DNA from: Streptomyces sp. NBRC 110028
Lineage (GTDB): Bacteria; Actinomycetota; Actinomycetes; Streptomycetales; Streptomycetaceae
Assembly: GCF_001417735.1 (NCBI RefSeq)
Contig: NZ_BBUZ01000044.1
Location: forward strand, 28,762-92,761
Length of the DNA: 64,000 nucleotides
Direction of reading: 5' to 3'
Shown in pieces: positions 43,082 through 52,574 of the stretch (its first letter is position 1; every line of letters begins with the position of its first letter). Both the position numbers and the translations under genes were made by a program. Below the pieces are notes generated by a model. It made no database searches. It was not told where the DNA came from and worked only from the letters and a program-made list of their open reading frames with translations.

Positions 43082-44206
43082 TCAGCGCTTGTCGTTCGAC
43101 GGGGCCACCGTCACCTCGACGCGCTGGAATTCCTTCAGCTCCGAGTAGCCGGTGGTCGCCATCGCCCGGCGCAGCGCGCCGAAGAAGTTCATCGAACCGT
43201 CCGGGGTGTGCGAGGGGCCGAGCAGGACCTCCTCGGTGGTGCCGACCACGCCCAGGTTCATGCGCTTGCCGCGCGGCACCTCGTCGTGCACGGCCTCCAT
43301 GCCCCAGTGATGGCCACGGCCCGGCGAGTCGGTGGCCCGGGCCAGCGGCGAACCGATCATCACCGAGTCGGCGCCGCACGCGATCGCCTTCGGCAGATCG
43401 CCGCTCCAGCCGACCCCGCCATCGGCGATCACATGCACATAGCGGCCGCCGGACTCGTCCATGTAGTCCCGGCGGGCGGCGGCGACATCGGCCACCGCCG
43501 TGGCCATCGGCACCTGGATGCCCAGCACATTGCGGGTGGTGTGGGCGGCGCCGCCGCCGAACCCGACGAGCACCCCGGCCGCGCCGGTGCGCATCAGGTG
43601 CAGCGCGGCGGTGTACGTGGCGCAGCCGCCCACGATGACCGGGACGTCCAGCTCGTAGATGAACTGCTTGAGGTTCAGCGGCTCGGCGGCGCCCGAGACG
43701 TGCTCGGCCGAGACGGTGGTGCCCCGGATGACGAAGATGTCGACCCCGGCGTCCACCACGGCCTTGGAGAACTGGGCGGTGCGCTGCGGCGACAGGGCGG
43801 CGGCGGTGACCACGCCCGCGTCGCGCACCTCCTTCAGCCGCTGCCCGATCAGCTCTTCCTTGATCGGCTCGGCGTAGATCTCCTGGAGGCGGCGGGTCGC
43901 GGTGCGCTCGTCCAGCTCGGCGATCTCGGCGAGCAGCGGCTCGGGGTCCTCGTACCGGGTCCACAGGCCCTCGAGGTTGAGCACCCCGAGGCCGCCCAGC
44001 TCGCCGATGCGGATCGCGGTCTGCGGGGAGACCACCGAGTCCATCGGGGCGGCCAGGAACGGCAGCTCGAAGCGGTAGGCGTCGATCTGCCAGGCGATCG
44101 AGACCTCCTTCGGGTCCCGGGTGCGACGACTCGGCACGACGGCGATGTCGTCGAACGCGTACGCCCTGCGGCCGCGCTTGCCGCGCCCGATCTCGATCTC
44201 AGTCAC
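43082..44206 (-). CDS. IMP-dehydrogenase-family protein, GuaB3-like
   Basis: A 374-residue TIM-barrel protein of the GuaB-related group that accompanies guaB in actinobacteria. It lacks CBS domains, and the loop that carries catalytic Cys in IMPDH (GPGSICTT) reads GFGGGAAHTTRNVLG, without Cys. The phosphate/purine region VIADGGVGWSGDLPKAIACGAD is retained. The biochemical role is unsettled: purine-nucleotide binding is likely, classical IMPDH chemistry is not. GTG start at 44204-44206 with GAAAGG upstream. It follows guaB by 94 bases on the same strand. Confidence 0.92.
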   Translation of the reverse strand: MTEIEIGRGKRGRRAYAFDDIAVVPSRRTRDPKEVSIAWQIDAYRFELPFLAAPMDSVVSPQTAIRIGELGGLGVLNLEGLWTRYEDPEPLLAEIAELDERTATRRLQEIYAEPIKEELIGQRLKEVRDAGVVTAAALSPQRTAQFSKAVVDAGVDIFVIRGTTVSAEHVSGAAEPLNLKQFIYELDVPVIVGGCATYTAALHLMRTGAAGVLVGFGGGAAHTTRNVLGIQVPMATAVADVAAARRDYMDESGGRYVHVIADGGVGWSGDLPKAIACGADSVMIGSPLARATDSPGRGHHWGMEAVHDEVPRGKRMNLGVVGTTEEVLLGPSHTPDGSMNFFGALRRAMATTGYSELKEFQRVEVTVAPSNDKR

Positions 44207-44300
44207 GTGGGGTGCCTTTCGCTGGCTTGTTCTGCCGTACCAGTATCGCCATCCCCCGCGCGCGGCCCGTCGCGCGGGGGTCACGCGGGGGACGCGCGCG

Positions 44301-45803
44301 TCAACGGCCGGAGTAGTTCGGCGCCTCGGAGACCATCTGGACGTCGTGCGGGTGGCTCTCCTTGAGGCCGGCGGAGGTGATCCGCACGAAGCGGCCCTTC
44401 TCCTTCAGCTCCGCCACGGACGCCGAGCCGACATACCCCATGGAGGCGCGCAGGCCGCCGACCAGCTGATGGGCGACCGAGGCCAGCGGGCCGCGGTAGG
44501 GCACCTGGCCCTCGATGCCCTCGGGGACGAGCTTGTCCTCGGAGAGCACGTTGTCCTGGAAGTAGCGGTCCTTGGAGAACGAGCGGGCCTGGCCGCGGGT
44601 CTGCATCGCGCCCAGCGAGCCCATGCCCCGGTAGGACTTGAACTGCTTGCCGTTGATGAAGACCATCTCGCCCGGCGACTCCTCGCACCCGGCGAGCAGG
44701 CTGCCCAGCATCACCGTGTCCGCGCCGGCCGCGATCGCCTTGGCGATGTCGCCGGAGAACTGCAGGCCGCCGTCGCCGATCAGCGGCACATCGGCCGCGT
44801 GGCACGCGCGGGCCGCCTCGTAGATCGCGGTCACCTGCGGCACGCCGATGCCCGCGACCACCCGGGTGGTGCAGATGGAGCCCGGGCCGACACCGACCTT
44901 CACCCCGTCCACGCCCGCGTCGATCAGCGCCTGCGCGCCGTCGCGGGTGGCGACATTGCCGCCGACCACGTCGACCGAGACATTGGACTTCACCTTGGCG
45001 ATCATGTCGAGAATGCCCCGGCTGTGCCCATGGGCGCTGTCGACCACCAGGAAGTCGGCCCCGGCCTCGACGAGCGCCTGCGCCCGGTCGAACGCCTCGT
45101 CGCCGACGCCGACGGCCGCGCCGACGACCAGCCGGCCCTCGTCGTCCTTCGCCGCGTTCGGATACTGCTCGGCCTTCACGAAGTCCTTGACCGTGATCAG
45201 GCCCTTGAGCACGCCCGCGTCGTCGACCAGCGGCAGCTTCTCGATCTTGTGGCGGCGCAGCAGCTGCATCGCGTCGTCACCGGAGATGCCGACCTTGCCG
45301 GTGACCAGCGGCATCGGGGTCATGACCTCGCGGACCTGACGGCCCCGGTCCACCTCGAAGGCCATGTCCCGGTTGGTGACGATGCCCAGCAGCTTGCCCG
45401 CGGCGTCGGTGACCGGGACGCCGCTGATGCGGAACTTCGCGCACAGCGCGTCCGCCTCGTGCAGCGTGGCGTCCGGCCGGACCGTGATCGGGTCGGTGAC
45501 CATGCCGGACTCGGACCGCTTCACCAGGTCGACCTGGTTCGCCTGGTCCTCGATGGACAGATTGCGGTGCAGCACGCCCACGCCGCCCTGACGGGCCATG
45601 GCGATGGCCATCCGGGCCTCGGTGACCTTGTCCATCGCGGCCGACAGCAGCGGCACGTTCACCCGCACGTTCCGGGAGACCCTGGACGAGGTGTCGACCG
45701 CGTTCGGCAGCACCTCGGAGGCGCCCGGCAGCAGCAGCACGTCGTCGTACGTCAGCCCGAGCATCGCAAACTTCTCAGGCACTCCGTCGACGTTGTCAGT
45801 CAT
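44301..45803 (-). CDS. guaB: IMP dehydrogenase
   Basis: A 500-residue enzyme that oxidises IMP to XMP, the committing step of GMP synthesis. The barrel carries GVGPGSICTTRVVAG with the catalytic Cys, the flap GSLGAMQTRGQARSF, and a pair of CBS domains at about residues 95-210 (PVTDAAGKLLGIVTNRD, LPLVDDAGVLKGLITVKD). Length is normal. GGAAGGG precedes the ATG. It is followed by the guaB3-like gene and preceded, on the same strand, by shbA and bldM, the order known from other Streptomyces. Confidence 0.98.
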   Translation of the reverse strand: MTDNVDGVPEKFAMLGLTYDDVLLLPGASEVLPNAVDTSSRVSRNVRVNVPLLSAAMDKVTEARMAIAMARQGGVGVLHRNLSIEDQANQVDLVKRSESGMVTDPITVRPDATLHEADALCAKFRISGVPVTDAAGKLLGIVTNRDMAFEVDRGRQVREVMTPMPLVTGKVGISGDDAMQLLRRHKIEKLPLVDDAGVLKGLITVKDFVKAEQYPNAAKDDEGRLVVGAAVGVGDEAFDRAQALVEAGADFLVVDSAHGHSRGILDMIAKVKSNVSVDVVGGNVATRDGAQALIDAGVDGVKVGVGPGSICTTRVVAGIGVPQVTAIYEAARACHAADVPLIGDGGLQFSGDIAKAIAAGADTVMLGSLLAGCEESPGEMVFINGKQFKSYRGMGSLGAMQTRGQARSFSKDRYFQDNVLSEDKLVPEGIEGQVPYRGPLASVAHQLVGGLRASMGYVGSASVAELKEKGRFVRITSAGLKESHPHDVQMVSEAPNYSGR

Positions 45804-45930
45804 GACACCCTTCCAAATGGTCTTGCCCCAGCGCGGACTCCCATGCTAACGGCCATCCCCGGTGTCACATTCCGCCCTGTGGACAACCGACGAATACCGC
45901 TGGTGACGCCGCCTGGAACGACCGCTCGCG

Positions 45931-46635
45931 CTACTGTTCGGCCAGCGCGCGCAGCCGGCTCAGCGCCCGGTGCTGAGCGACCCGCACCGCGCCCGGCGAC
46001 ATGCCGAGCATCTGCCCGGTCTCCTCCGCCGTAAGCCCGACCGCCACGCGCAGCAGCACCAGCTCGCGCTGATTCTCCGGAAGGTTCGCCAGCAGCTTCT
46101 TGGCCCATTCCGCGTCGCTGCTCAGCAGCGCCCGCTCCTCGGGGCCCAGCGAATCGTCCGGCTGCTCCGGCATCTCGTCCGAGGGCACCGCCGTGGAACC
46201 GGGGTGGCGCATGGCCGCCCGCTGCAGATCGGCGACCTTGTGGGAGGCGATGGCCACCACGAACGCCTCGAAGGGTTTGCCGGTGTCGCGGTAGCGCGGC
46301 AGCGCGCACAGCACCGCGAGGCAGACCTCCTGCGCCAGGTCGTCCACGAAATGACGAGCGTCACCCGGCAGTCGGGACAGCCGGGTGCGGCAGTAGCGCA
46401 GGGCCAGCGGATGGACATGGGCCAGCAGATCGTGGGTGGCCTGCTCATCCCCTTCGACCGCGCGCCCGACGAGGGCACCGATCGCCCCATGCGTCCCCGG
46501 GCTGCCCGCCTTGGGGGGCCCTGGACTCTCGTCGTCGCGCATCCGTCCATGGTGCCTTGGGCCCGGCGGCTCCGTGGCACCGCGTCCATAGTTGTGCGCT
46601 GAAGCGTTATGAGCAGGTGCGCCGGTAGTCGTCAC
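45931..46635 (-). CDS. shbA: ECF-type RNA polymerase sigma factor, ShbA-like
   Basis: A small sigma-70 family protein with region 2 (DLLAHVHPLALRYCRTRLSR, DDLAQEVCLAVLCALPRY) and region 4 (LANLPENQRELVLLRVAVGL then MSPGAVRVAQHRAL). Its position between guaB and bldM matches ShbA, which in S. griseus drives transcription of the principal sigma factor gene hrdB. Two starts are possible: GTG at 46635 (234 residues), used here because GGGGAGAG lies upstream, or ATG at 46542 (203 residues), which is enough for the conserved domains. A strong hairpin in the gap upstream probably ends bldM transcription. Confidence 0.88.
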   Translation of the reverse strand: MTTTGAPAHNASAHNYGRGATEPPGPRHHGRMRDDESPGPPKAGSPGTHGAIGALVGRAVEGDEQATHDLLAHVHPLALRYCRTRLSRLPGDARHFVDDLAQEVCLAVLCALPRYRDTGKPFEAFVVAIASHKVADLQRAAMRHPGSTAVPSDEMPEQPDDSLGPEERALLSSDAEWAKKLLANLPENQRELVLLRVAVGLTAEETGQMLGMSPGAVRVAQHRALSRLRALAEQ

Positions 46636-46759
46636 GTCCTGCGCTCTCCCCTCACGCCCGGCCGACTCGTCCCCGAGGAACTCCACGCCTTCAAGGATGC
46701 GGCATCGCGCGGGGAACCGGTACAAGCCGCCGTCACGGCCGGTGTCGCGCACGCTCCCG

Positions 46760-46785
46760 CCCCGCCCGCCGCTTGGCGGGCGGGG
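46760..46785 (-). terminator. Hairpin terminator after bldM
   Basis: CCCCGCCCGCC (46760-46770) and its perfect complement (46775-46785) flank a GCTT loop about 58 bases past the bldM stop and upstream of the shbA start. Confidence 0.75.
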
Positions 46786-46842
46786 GTAGCGCCCCCGCTG
46801 CGCAGCATGTCGATTCGGACCGATCGATGGGCCCCGGCTCCG

Positions 46843-47454
46843 CTAGCGGACCAGGCCCCAGCGGAATCCGAGGGCCACCGCATGGGCCCGGTCGGACGCG
46901 CCGAGCTTCTTGAACAGCCGGCGGGCGTGCGTCTTGACCGTGTCCTCGGAGAGGAACAGCTCACGGCCGATCTCCGCGTTGGACCGGCCGTGGCTCATGC
47001 CCTCAAGCACCTGGATCTCCCGCGCCGTGAGCGTGGGCGCGGCGCCCATCTCGGCGGAGCGCAGCCGGCGCGGGGCGAGCCGCCAGGTCGGGTCGGCGAG
47101 GGCCTGCGTCACGGTCGCGCGCAGCTCGGCGCGCGAGGCGTCCTTGTGCAGATAGCCGCGGGCACCGGCGGCCACGGCCAGCGCGACCCCGTCGAGGTCC
47201 TCGGCGACCGTGAGCATGATGATCCGGGCGCCGGGATCGGCGGAGAGCAGCCGGCGCACGGTCTCGACTCCGCCGAGGCCGGGCATGCGCACGTCCATCA
47301 GAATCAGATCCGAGCGGTCGGCGCCCCATCGGCGGAGGACTTCCTCGCCGTTGGCCGCCGTCGTCACCCGCTCGACGCCGGGCACCGTCGCCACCGCGCG
47401 GCGCAGCGCTTCTCGGGCGAGCGGGGAGTCGTCGCAGACGAGGACGGATGTCAT
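46843..47454 (-). CDS. bldM: Developmental response regulator BldM
   Basis: A 203-residue orphan response regulator required for aerial growth and sporulation in Streptomyces. The receiver domain has the acidic pair in VLVCDDSP, Asp54 in LILMDVRMPG and Lys in LHKDAS; a LuxR-type helix-turn-helix follows (LTAREIQVLEGMSHGRSNAEIG, then SEDTVKTHARRLFKKLG). BldM is known to act as a homodimer or as a heterodimer with WhiI. GGAGGG precedes the ATG at 47452-47454. A perfect sigma-BldN-type promoter lies about 124 bases upstream. It is divergent from whiD. Confidence 0.96.
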   Translation of the reverse strand: MTSVLVCDDSPLAREALRRAVATVPGVERVTTAANGEEVLRRWGADRSDLILMDVRMPGLGGVETVRRLLSADPGARIIMLTVAEDLDGVALAVAAGARGYLHKDASRAELRATVTQALADPTWRLAPRRLRSAEMGAAPTLTAREIQVLEGMSHGRSNAEIGRELFLSEDTVKTHARRLFKKLGASDRAHAVALGFRWGLVR

Positions 47455-47851
47455 GGCCGCCCTCCGCAGATGATGCGCGTCACCTTGAGCCTCCAGGCTG
47501 GTACATATCGTCACCTGAGCGATTGACAGCCCCGGATATGTGTCCGAGAGCTTTACCCATCAACCGCCTCCGCACTCTCAACGACGGTCACCCGAAAGAG
47601 TTACGGGGTTCGGCGGCCACCTTCGACACTCTACGTGAGCCCTCGGATACGGAGGCGCTTCCCCGCGCAGGTCGCGCCCTGTCACGTCTCCCCCAAAGGT
47701 CATCCCCTTCGGTGGCATTTGGCGACCTTGCTTCCAATTTGCCGGTCTATGTGGCTAGATTCGCAATGAGTCATATTTACATCTACTTACACAGTAGGTG
47801 TGCGACCCGGGACACAGCGTCCGCAGCCGATCGCTTCGAGGAGACAAGGCA
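47455..47851. other. 397-base regulatory region between bldM and whiD
   Basis: This divergent gap contains the sigma-BldN-type bldM promoter and, on the whiD side, an AT-rich stretch (47745-47800) that includes GAGTCATATTT at 47768. No coding capacity is supported. Developmental promoters of both genes must lie here. Confidence 0.7.
47578..47605 (-). promoter_or_regulatory. Sigma-BldN-type promoter of bldM
   Basis: On the minus strand, CGTAAC (47600-47605) and CGTTGA (47578-47583) are separated by exactly 16 bases. This matches the sigma-BldN consensus as I recall it from bldMp1 of S. coelicolor. The -10 box is about 124 bases from the bldM ATG. Confidence 0.85.
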
Positions 47852-48166
47852 ATGGCAGATTTCTCCCGTCTTCCCGGTCCGAACGCCGATCTGTGGGACT
47901 GGCAGCTCCTGGCCGCGTGCCGTGGTGTCGACAGCTCGCTCTTCTTCCACCCCGAGGGGGAGCGCGGCGCCGCCCGCAGCGCGCGCGAGATGTCGGCGAA
48001 AGAGGTGTGCATGCGCTGCCCGGTACGGGCGCAGTGCGCGGCTCACGCCCTGGCGGTACGCGAGCCGTACGGGGTGTGGGGTGGACTGACCGAGGACGAG
48101 CGCGAGGAGCTGATGGGGCGGGCCCGCCATCGCACGGTGGCCTCCTCGGGAGCCCCGGGGTCCTGA
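47852..48166 (+). CDS. whiD: WhiB-like sporulation protein WhiD
   Basis: A 104-residue iron-sulphur protein. Four Fe-S cysteines are at positions 23, 53, 56 and 62 (AAC, CMRC and QC), followed by the turn motif GVWGGLTEDER and a basic tail. The sequence start MADFSRLPGPNADLWDWQLL and the position beside bldM identify it as WhiD, needed for late sporulation; Wbl proteins act by binding region 4 of the principal sigma factor. GAGGAGA precedes the ATG at 47852. Single-gene unit. Confidence 0.96.
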   Translation: MADFSRLPGPNADLWDWQLLAACRGVDSSLFFHPEGERGAARSAREMSAKEVCMRCPVRAQCAAHALAVREPYGVWGGLTEDEREELMGRARHRTVASSGAPGS

Positions 48167-48250
48167 CCGGGATCCCGGCCCTCATCCGCCCTGAAGAAAC
48201 GTTCCATCAGCAACCATCGCCCCACCACCGCCGACCGTTCCCACCGACGA

Positions 48251-48333
48251 TCGGCGGGTTTTCGCACGTCGCGGCGGGTTTTCCGCGGGTCGGCGGCGGG
48301 CTTTCCGCAGGTCGGCGGCGGGCTTTTCGCAGG
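48251..48333. repeat. Four degenerate 18-22-bp tandem repeats at the LysR stop
   Basis: Units start at 48251, 48269, 48290 and 48312. Units three and four are 22 bases and almost identical, each beginning TCGGCGGCGGGCTTT; the first two are shorter. The array abuts the LysR stop codon (48334-48336), whose own sequence TCAGCGGCG resembles the start of a unit. Confidence 0.85.
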
Positions 48334-49254
48334 TCAGCGGCGCGCCGCCAGTTCCAGCCGGTCCAGGGTCGCCGCCACCGCGGGCACCCGCGCCAGGTCC
48401 GGCAGCGTCAGCGCCACCACCTCGCGCCGCACCTCGGGCGTGACCTCCAGCGTGGCCGTCCCCTTGGCCGTCACGCACTCCACCGCCAGCTCCGGCAGCA
48501 CCGCGACCCCGAGCCCGGCCCCCACCAGCCCGACCACCGCCGGGTAGTCGTCCGTCGCGAAGTCGATGCGCGGGGTGAAGCCCTCGGCCTGGCACACCTC
48601 CACCAGATGGCGGCGGCACCGCGGACAGCCCGCGATCCACGGCTCCCCGGCCAGCTCCCCGATGCCCACCGTCCCGGCCCCGGCCAGCCGGTGGTCGTGC
48701 GGGACCATGACCACCAGCCGGTCCCGCAGCAGCGGCCGCACCACCAGGTCGTCCCATCCCGCGGCCGGGTCCGCGTCCGTACCGGCCGCGGGCCCCGCGT
48801 GGGGGTACCGGAAGGCGAGCGCGATCTCGCAGTCGCCGCCGCGCAGCATCTCCACCGACCGCGGCGGCTCGGCCTCCACCAGGGAGACCCGCGTCCCCGG
48901 ATGGGCGGCGCGCATCCCGGCGAGCGCGGTCGGGACCAGCGTGGAGCTGCCGCTGGGGAACGACACCAGCCGCACCCGTCCGGCCCGCAGCCCGGCGAGC
49001 GCCGCGACCTCCTCCTCCGCGGCGGTCAGCCCGGCCAGGATGCCCGCCGCGTGCCGGACCAGCGCCTCGCCCGCCTCGGTCAGCCGCATCTCCCGCCCGG
49101 TACGGATCAGCAGCGGCGTCCCCGCGGACTGCTCCAGGGCCTTCATCTGCTGGCTGACGGCGGGCTGGGTGCAGCCCAGCTCGCGGGCGGCGGCAGAGAA
49201 GGAACCGGTGGTGGCCACCGCGCGCAGCACTTTCAGATGACGGGCCTCGATCAT
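48334..49254 (-). CDS. LysR-family transcriptional regulator
   Basis: A 306-residue LysR regulator. The N-terminal winged helix (LKVLRAVATTGSFSAAARELG, TQPAVSQQMKALEQ) is joined to a two-lobe periplasmic-binding-protein-like effector domain (VRLVSFPSGSSTLVP, then IAGCPRCRRH and PAVVGLVGAGLGVAVLPEL). It is transcribed divergently from an SDR gene 124 bases away, which is its most likely target. ATG at 49252-49254; another in-frame ATG at 49266 cannot be excluded. No effector can be named. Confidence 0.93.
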   Translation of the reverse strand: MIEARHLKVLRAVATTGSFSAAARELGCTQPAVSQQMKALEQSAGTPLLIRTGREMRLTEAGEALVRHAAGILAGLTAAEEEVAALAGLRAGRVRLVSFPSGSSTLVPTALAGMRAAHPGTRVSLVEAEPPRSVEMLRGGDCEIALAFRYPHAGPAAGTDADPAAGWDDLVVRPLLRDRLVVMVPHDHRLAGAGTVGIGELAGEPWIAGCPRCRRHLVEVCQAEGFTPRIDFATDDYPAVVGLVGAGLGVAVLPELAVECVTAKGTATLEVTPEVRREVVALTLPDLARVPAVAATLDRLELAARR

Positions 49255-49366
49255 GCCCCCGAGCATAAGACGCGCTTGGGTGCGGACCGGAATATCGCGC
49301 CGCTGCTTTGGCGGCGTACTCCGGCGCGGGCCGCGGCGCCCGGGCACGCGATGATCGTCCGGCCGA

Positions 49367-49372
49367 TACCGT
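49367..49372 (+). promoter_or_regulatory. Candidate -10 box of a leaderless SDR transcript
   Basis: TACCGT lies six bases before the ATG of the SDR gene at 49379, which has no ribosome site. The geometry fits leaderless transcription. No clear -35 box. Confidence 0.4.
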
Positions 49373-49378
49373 GCGCGT

Positions 49379-50152
49379 ATGACGACTGCATTGATTACCG
49401 GAACCACGGCCGGCATCGGCTCCGCCTTCGCGAGCCGGCTCGCGGCGGACGGGCACAACCTGGTGCTGGTCTCCCGCGACGAGAAGCGTCTGCGGGACCA
49501 GGCCGCCGACCTCCACGACCGGCACGGAGTCGAGGCGGAGGTCCTGCGGGCCGACCTGTCCGAGGACGCCGGTATCGCCGCGGTCGAGGAGCGCTTGGGG
49601 GACCGTACACATCCGGTCGATCTGCTCGTCAACAACGCCGGGTTCGGCAACAAGGGCCGCTATCTGGAGGCGCCGCTCGCCGATGAGCTGCGGATGCTGA
49701 AGCTGCACTGCGAGGCGGTGCTGCGGCTGACCAGCGCCGCCGCCGGGACCATGCGGGCGCGGGGGCGCGGCGGGGTGATCAACGTGGCCTCGGTGGCCGC
49801 CTTCTTCCCGCGCGGGACGTACGGGGCGAGCAAGGCGTGGGTCGTGCAGTTCACGCAGGGCGCGGCGAAGGACCTGGCGCGGTCGGGGGTGCGGCTGATG
49901 GCGCTGTGCCCGGGGCTGGTGCGGACGGAGTTCCACGCCCGGGCGGGGATCAAGCCGGAGAAGGCGCCGGACTGGATGTGGCTGGACGCGGACCGGCTGG
50001 TCGCGGCGGCCCTGAAGGACTTCGCGCGGGGGAAGTCGCTGTCGATTCCGGATCCCCGGTACAAGGCGTTGACCGGGCTGGCGAAGCTGGTGCCGAGGGC
50101 GGCGGTGGCGGGCGTGTCCTCGAAGGTGGGCCGGGCCCCGGTCAAGGGGTGA
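49379..50152 (+). CDS. Short-chain dehydrogenase/reductase
   Basis: A 257-residue classical-like SDR with TGTTAGIGSAFASRLA (cofactor), NNAGFGNKG, and catalytic YGASKAWV with INVASVAAF supplying Ser. The length and C-terminal extension LTGLAKLVPRAAVAGVSSKVG suggest the DltE-like, fatty-acid or ketone-reductase-like group, with no certain substrate. Divergent from the LysR gene. A perfect 21-bp terminator hairpin lies 45 bases downstream, shared with the convergent groEL. Confidence 0.92.
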   Translation: MTTALITGTTAGIGSAFASRLAADGHNLVLVSRDEKRLRDQAADLHDRHGVEAEVLRADLSEDAGIAAVEERLGDRTHPVDLLVNNAGFGNKGRYLEAPLADELRMLKLHCEAVLRLTSAAAGTMRARGRGGVINVASVAAFFPRGTYGASKAWVVQFTQGAAKDLARSGVRLMALCPGLVRTEFHARAGIKPEKAPDWMWLDADRLVAAALKDFARGKSLSIPDPRYKALTGLAKLVPRAAVAGVSSKVGRAPVKG

Positions 50153-50197
50153 GCGGGCCGGTACCGGACGCGCGCCCCGCCGCCGGGCGCGCGGACG

Positions 50198-50241
50198 CGC
50201 GAAGGCGCGGCCACCCCGTGCGGGGTGGCCGCGCCTTCGCG
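50198..50241. terminator. Strong bidirectional terminator between SDR and groEL
   Basis: A perfect 21-bp stem (50198-50218 with 50221-50241) has only a two-base loop between convergent genes; in RNA the loop must open to at least four bases. Confidence 0.9.
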
Positions 50242-50257
50242 TGGCGCTCGGTTCGCG

Positions 50258-51883
<1,626 letters not shown>

Positions 51884-52023
51884 GGTTGCGTATGTCCTCT
51901 CATTGCGATCCTCGGCCGCCGTAACGAGGCAGCCGCCGTCGCGTCAAAAAAACGAACCGCGCCCCGACCCCGGGTATCTGTGACACGGGCACCGGGGCGC
52001 GGCTCAAGGCAAGACTTCGGTGA

Positions 52024-52332
52024 TTACTTCTCGACGATCGCGAGGACGTCGCGAGCCGAGAGGACGAGGTACTCCTCGCCGCTGTACTTCACCTCGGTGC
52101 CGCCGTACTTGCTGTAGAGCACGACGTCGCCGACGGAAACGTCGAGCGGAAGCCGCTTGCCGTCCTCGAAACGGCCCGGGCCGACGGCCAGGACGACGCC
52201 CTCCTGGGGCTTCTCCTTGGCGGTGTCCGGGATGACCAGGCCCGAGGCCGTGGTCTGCTCGGCCTCGACGGCCTGGACCACGATGCGGTCCTCAAGCGGC
52301 TTGATGGCAACCTTGGAGCTGGCGGTCGTCAC
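52024..52332 (-). CDS. groES: Co-chaperonin GroES
   Basis: A 102-residue co-chaperonin that caps the GroEL cage. PLEDRIVVQAVEAEQTTASG with the mobile loop, then VVLAVGPGRFEDG and VLYSKYGGTEVKYSGEEYLVL, cover the whole family. GTG start (52330-52332) with GGGGGAGG upstream. First gene of groES-groEL1. About 130 bases of leader separate it from a HrdB-type promoter flanked by two CIRCE elements. Confidence 0.98.
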   Translation of the reverse strand: MTTASSKVAIKPLEDRIVVQAVEAEQTTASGLVIPDTAKEKPQEGVVLAVGPGRFEDGKRLPLDVSVGDVVLYSKYGGTEVKYSGEEYLVLSARDVLAIVEK

Positions 52333-52434
52333 GATCCGACCTCCCCCTTCGGAGATCTCACGGGGTTAACTGTCTGAGGTGGCGACCAGGTGGATCCGTC
52401 GTCGCGGGTGCCGGACCTGCCCGTCGCTGTGTGG

Positions 52435-52461
52435 CTGGCACTCCGCAGTGCCGAGTGCCAG
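52435..52461. promoter_or_regulatory. CIRCE element 1 (HrcA operator)
   Basis: CTGGCACTC and GAGTGCCAG are separated by nine bases, a perfect 9-N9-9 inverted repeat of the CIRCE type. It lies just downstream of the predicted transcription start, in the groES leader. Confidence 0.95.
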
Positions 52462-52466
52462 CCCTG

Positions 52467-52495
52467 ACATTATGACGCGGTTAGCACTCCGTCAA
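52467..52495 (-). promoter_or_regulatory. groES promoter
   Basis: On the minus strand, TTGACG (52490-52495) and TAATGT (52467-52472) are separated by 17 bases. The -35 box lies inside CIRCE element 2, so HrcA binding would exclude RNA polymerase. Confidence 0.85.
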
Positions 52496-52507
52496 CCAGA
52501 GTGCCAA
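52481..52507. promoter_or_regulatory. CIRCE element 2 (HrcA operator)
   Basis: TTAGCACTC and GAGTGCCAA are separated by nine bases, with one mismatch from a perfect repeat. It overlaps the -35 region of the groES promoter. Confidence 0.95.
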
Positions 52508-52574
52508 GCGAGGCGGCGACGGACCGCACGGACGTCCGGTCGCGGACGCCCCCGCGAGCGGCCTTCGGAGGCGG

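Noticed and set aside
45878..45886. TTGTCCACA on the minus strand, the Streptomyces DnaA-box form, upstream of guaB
   Set aside because: An isolated copy in a promoter region. There is no second box and no origin genes.
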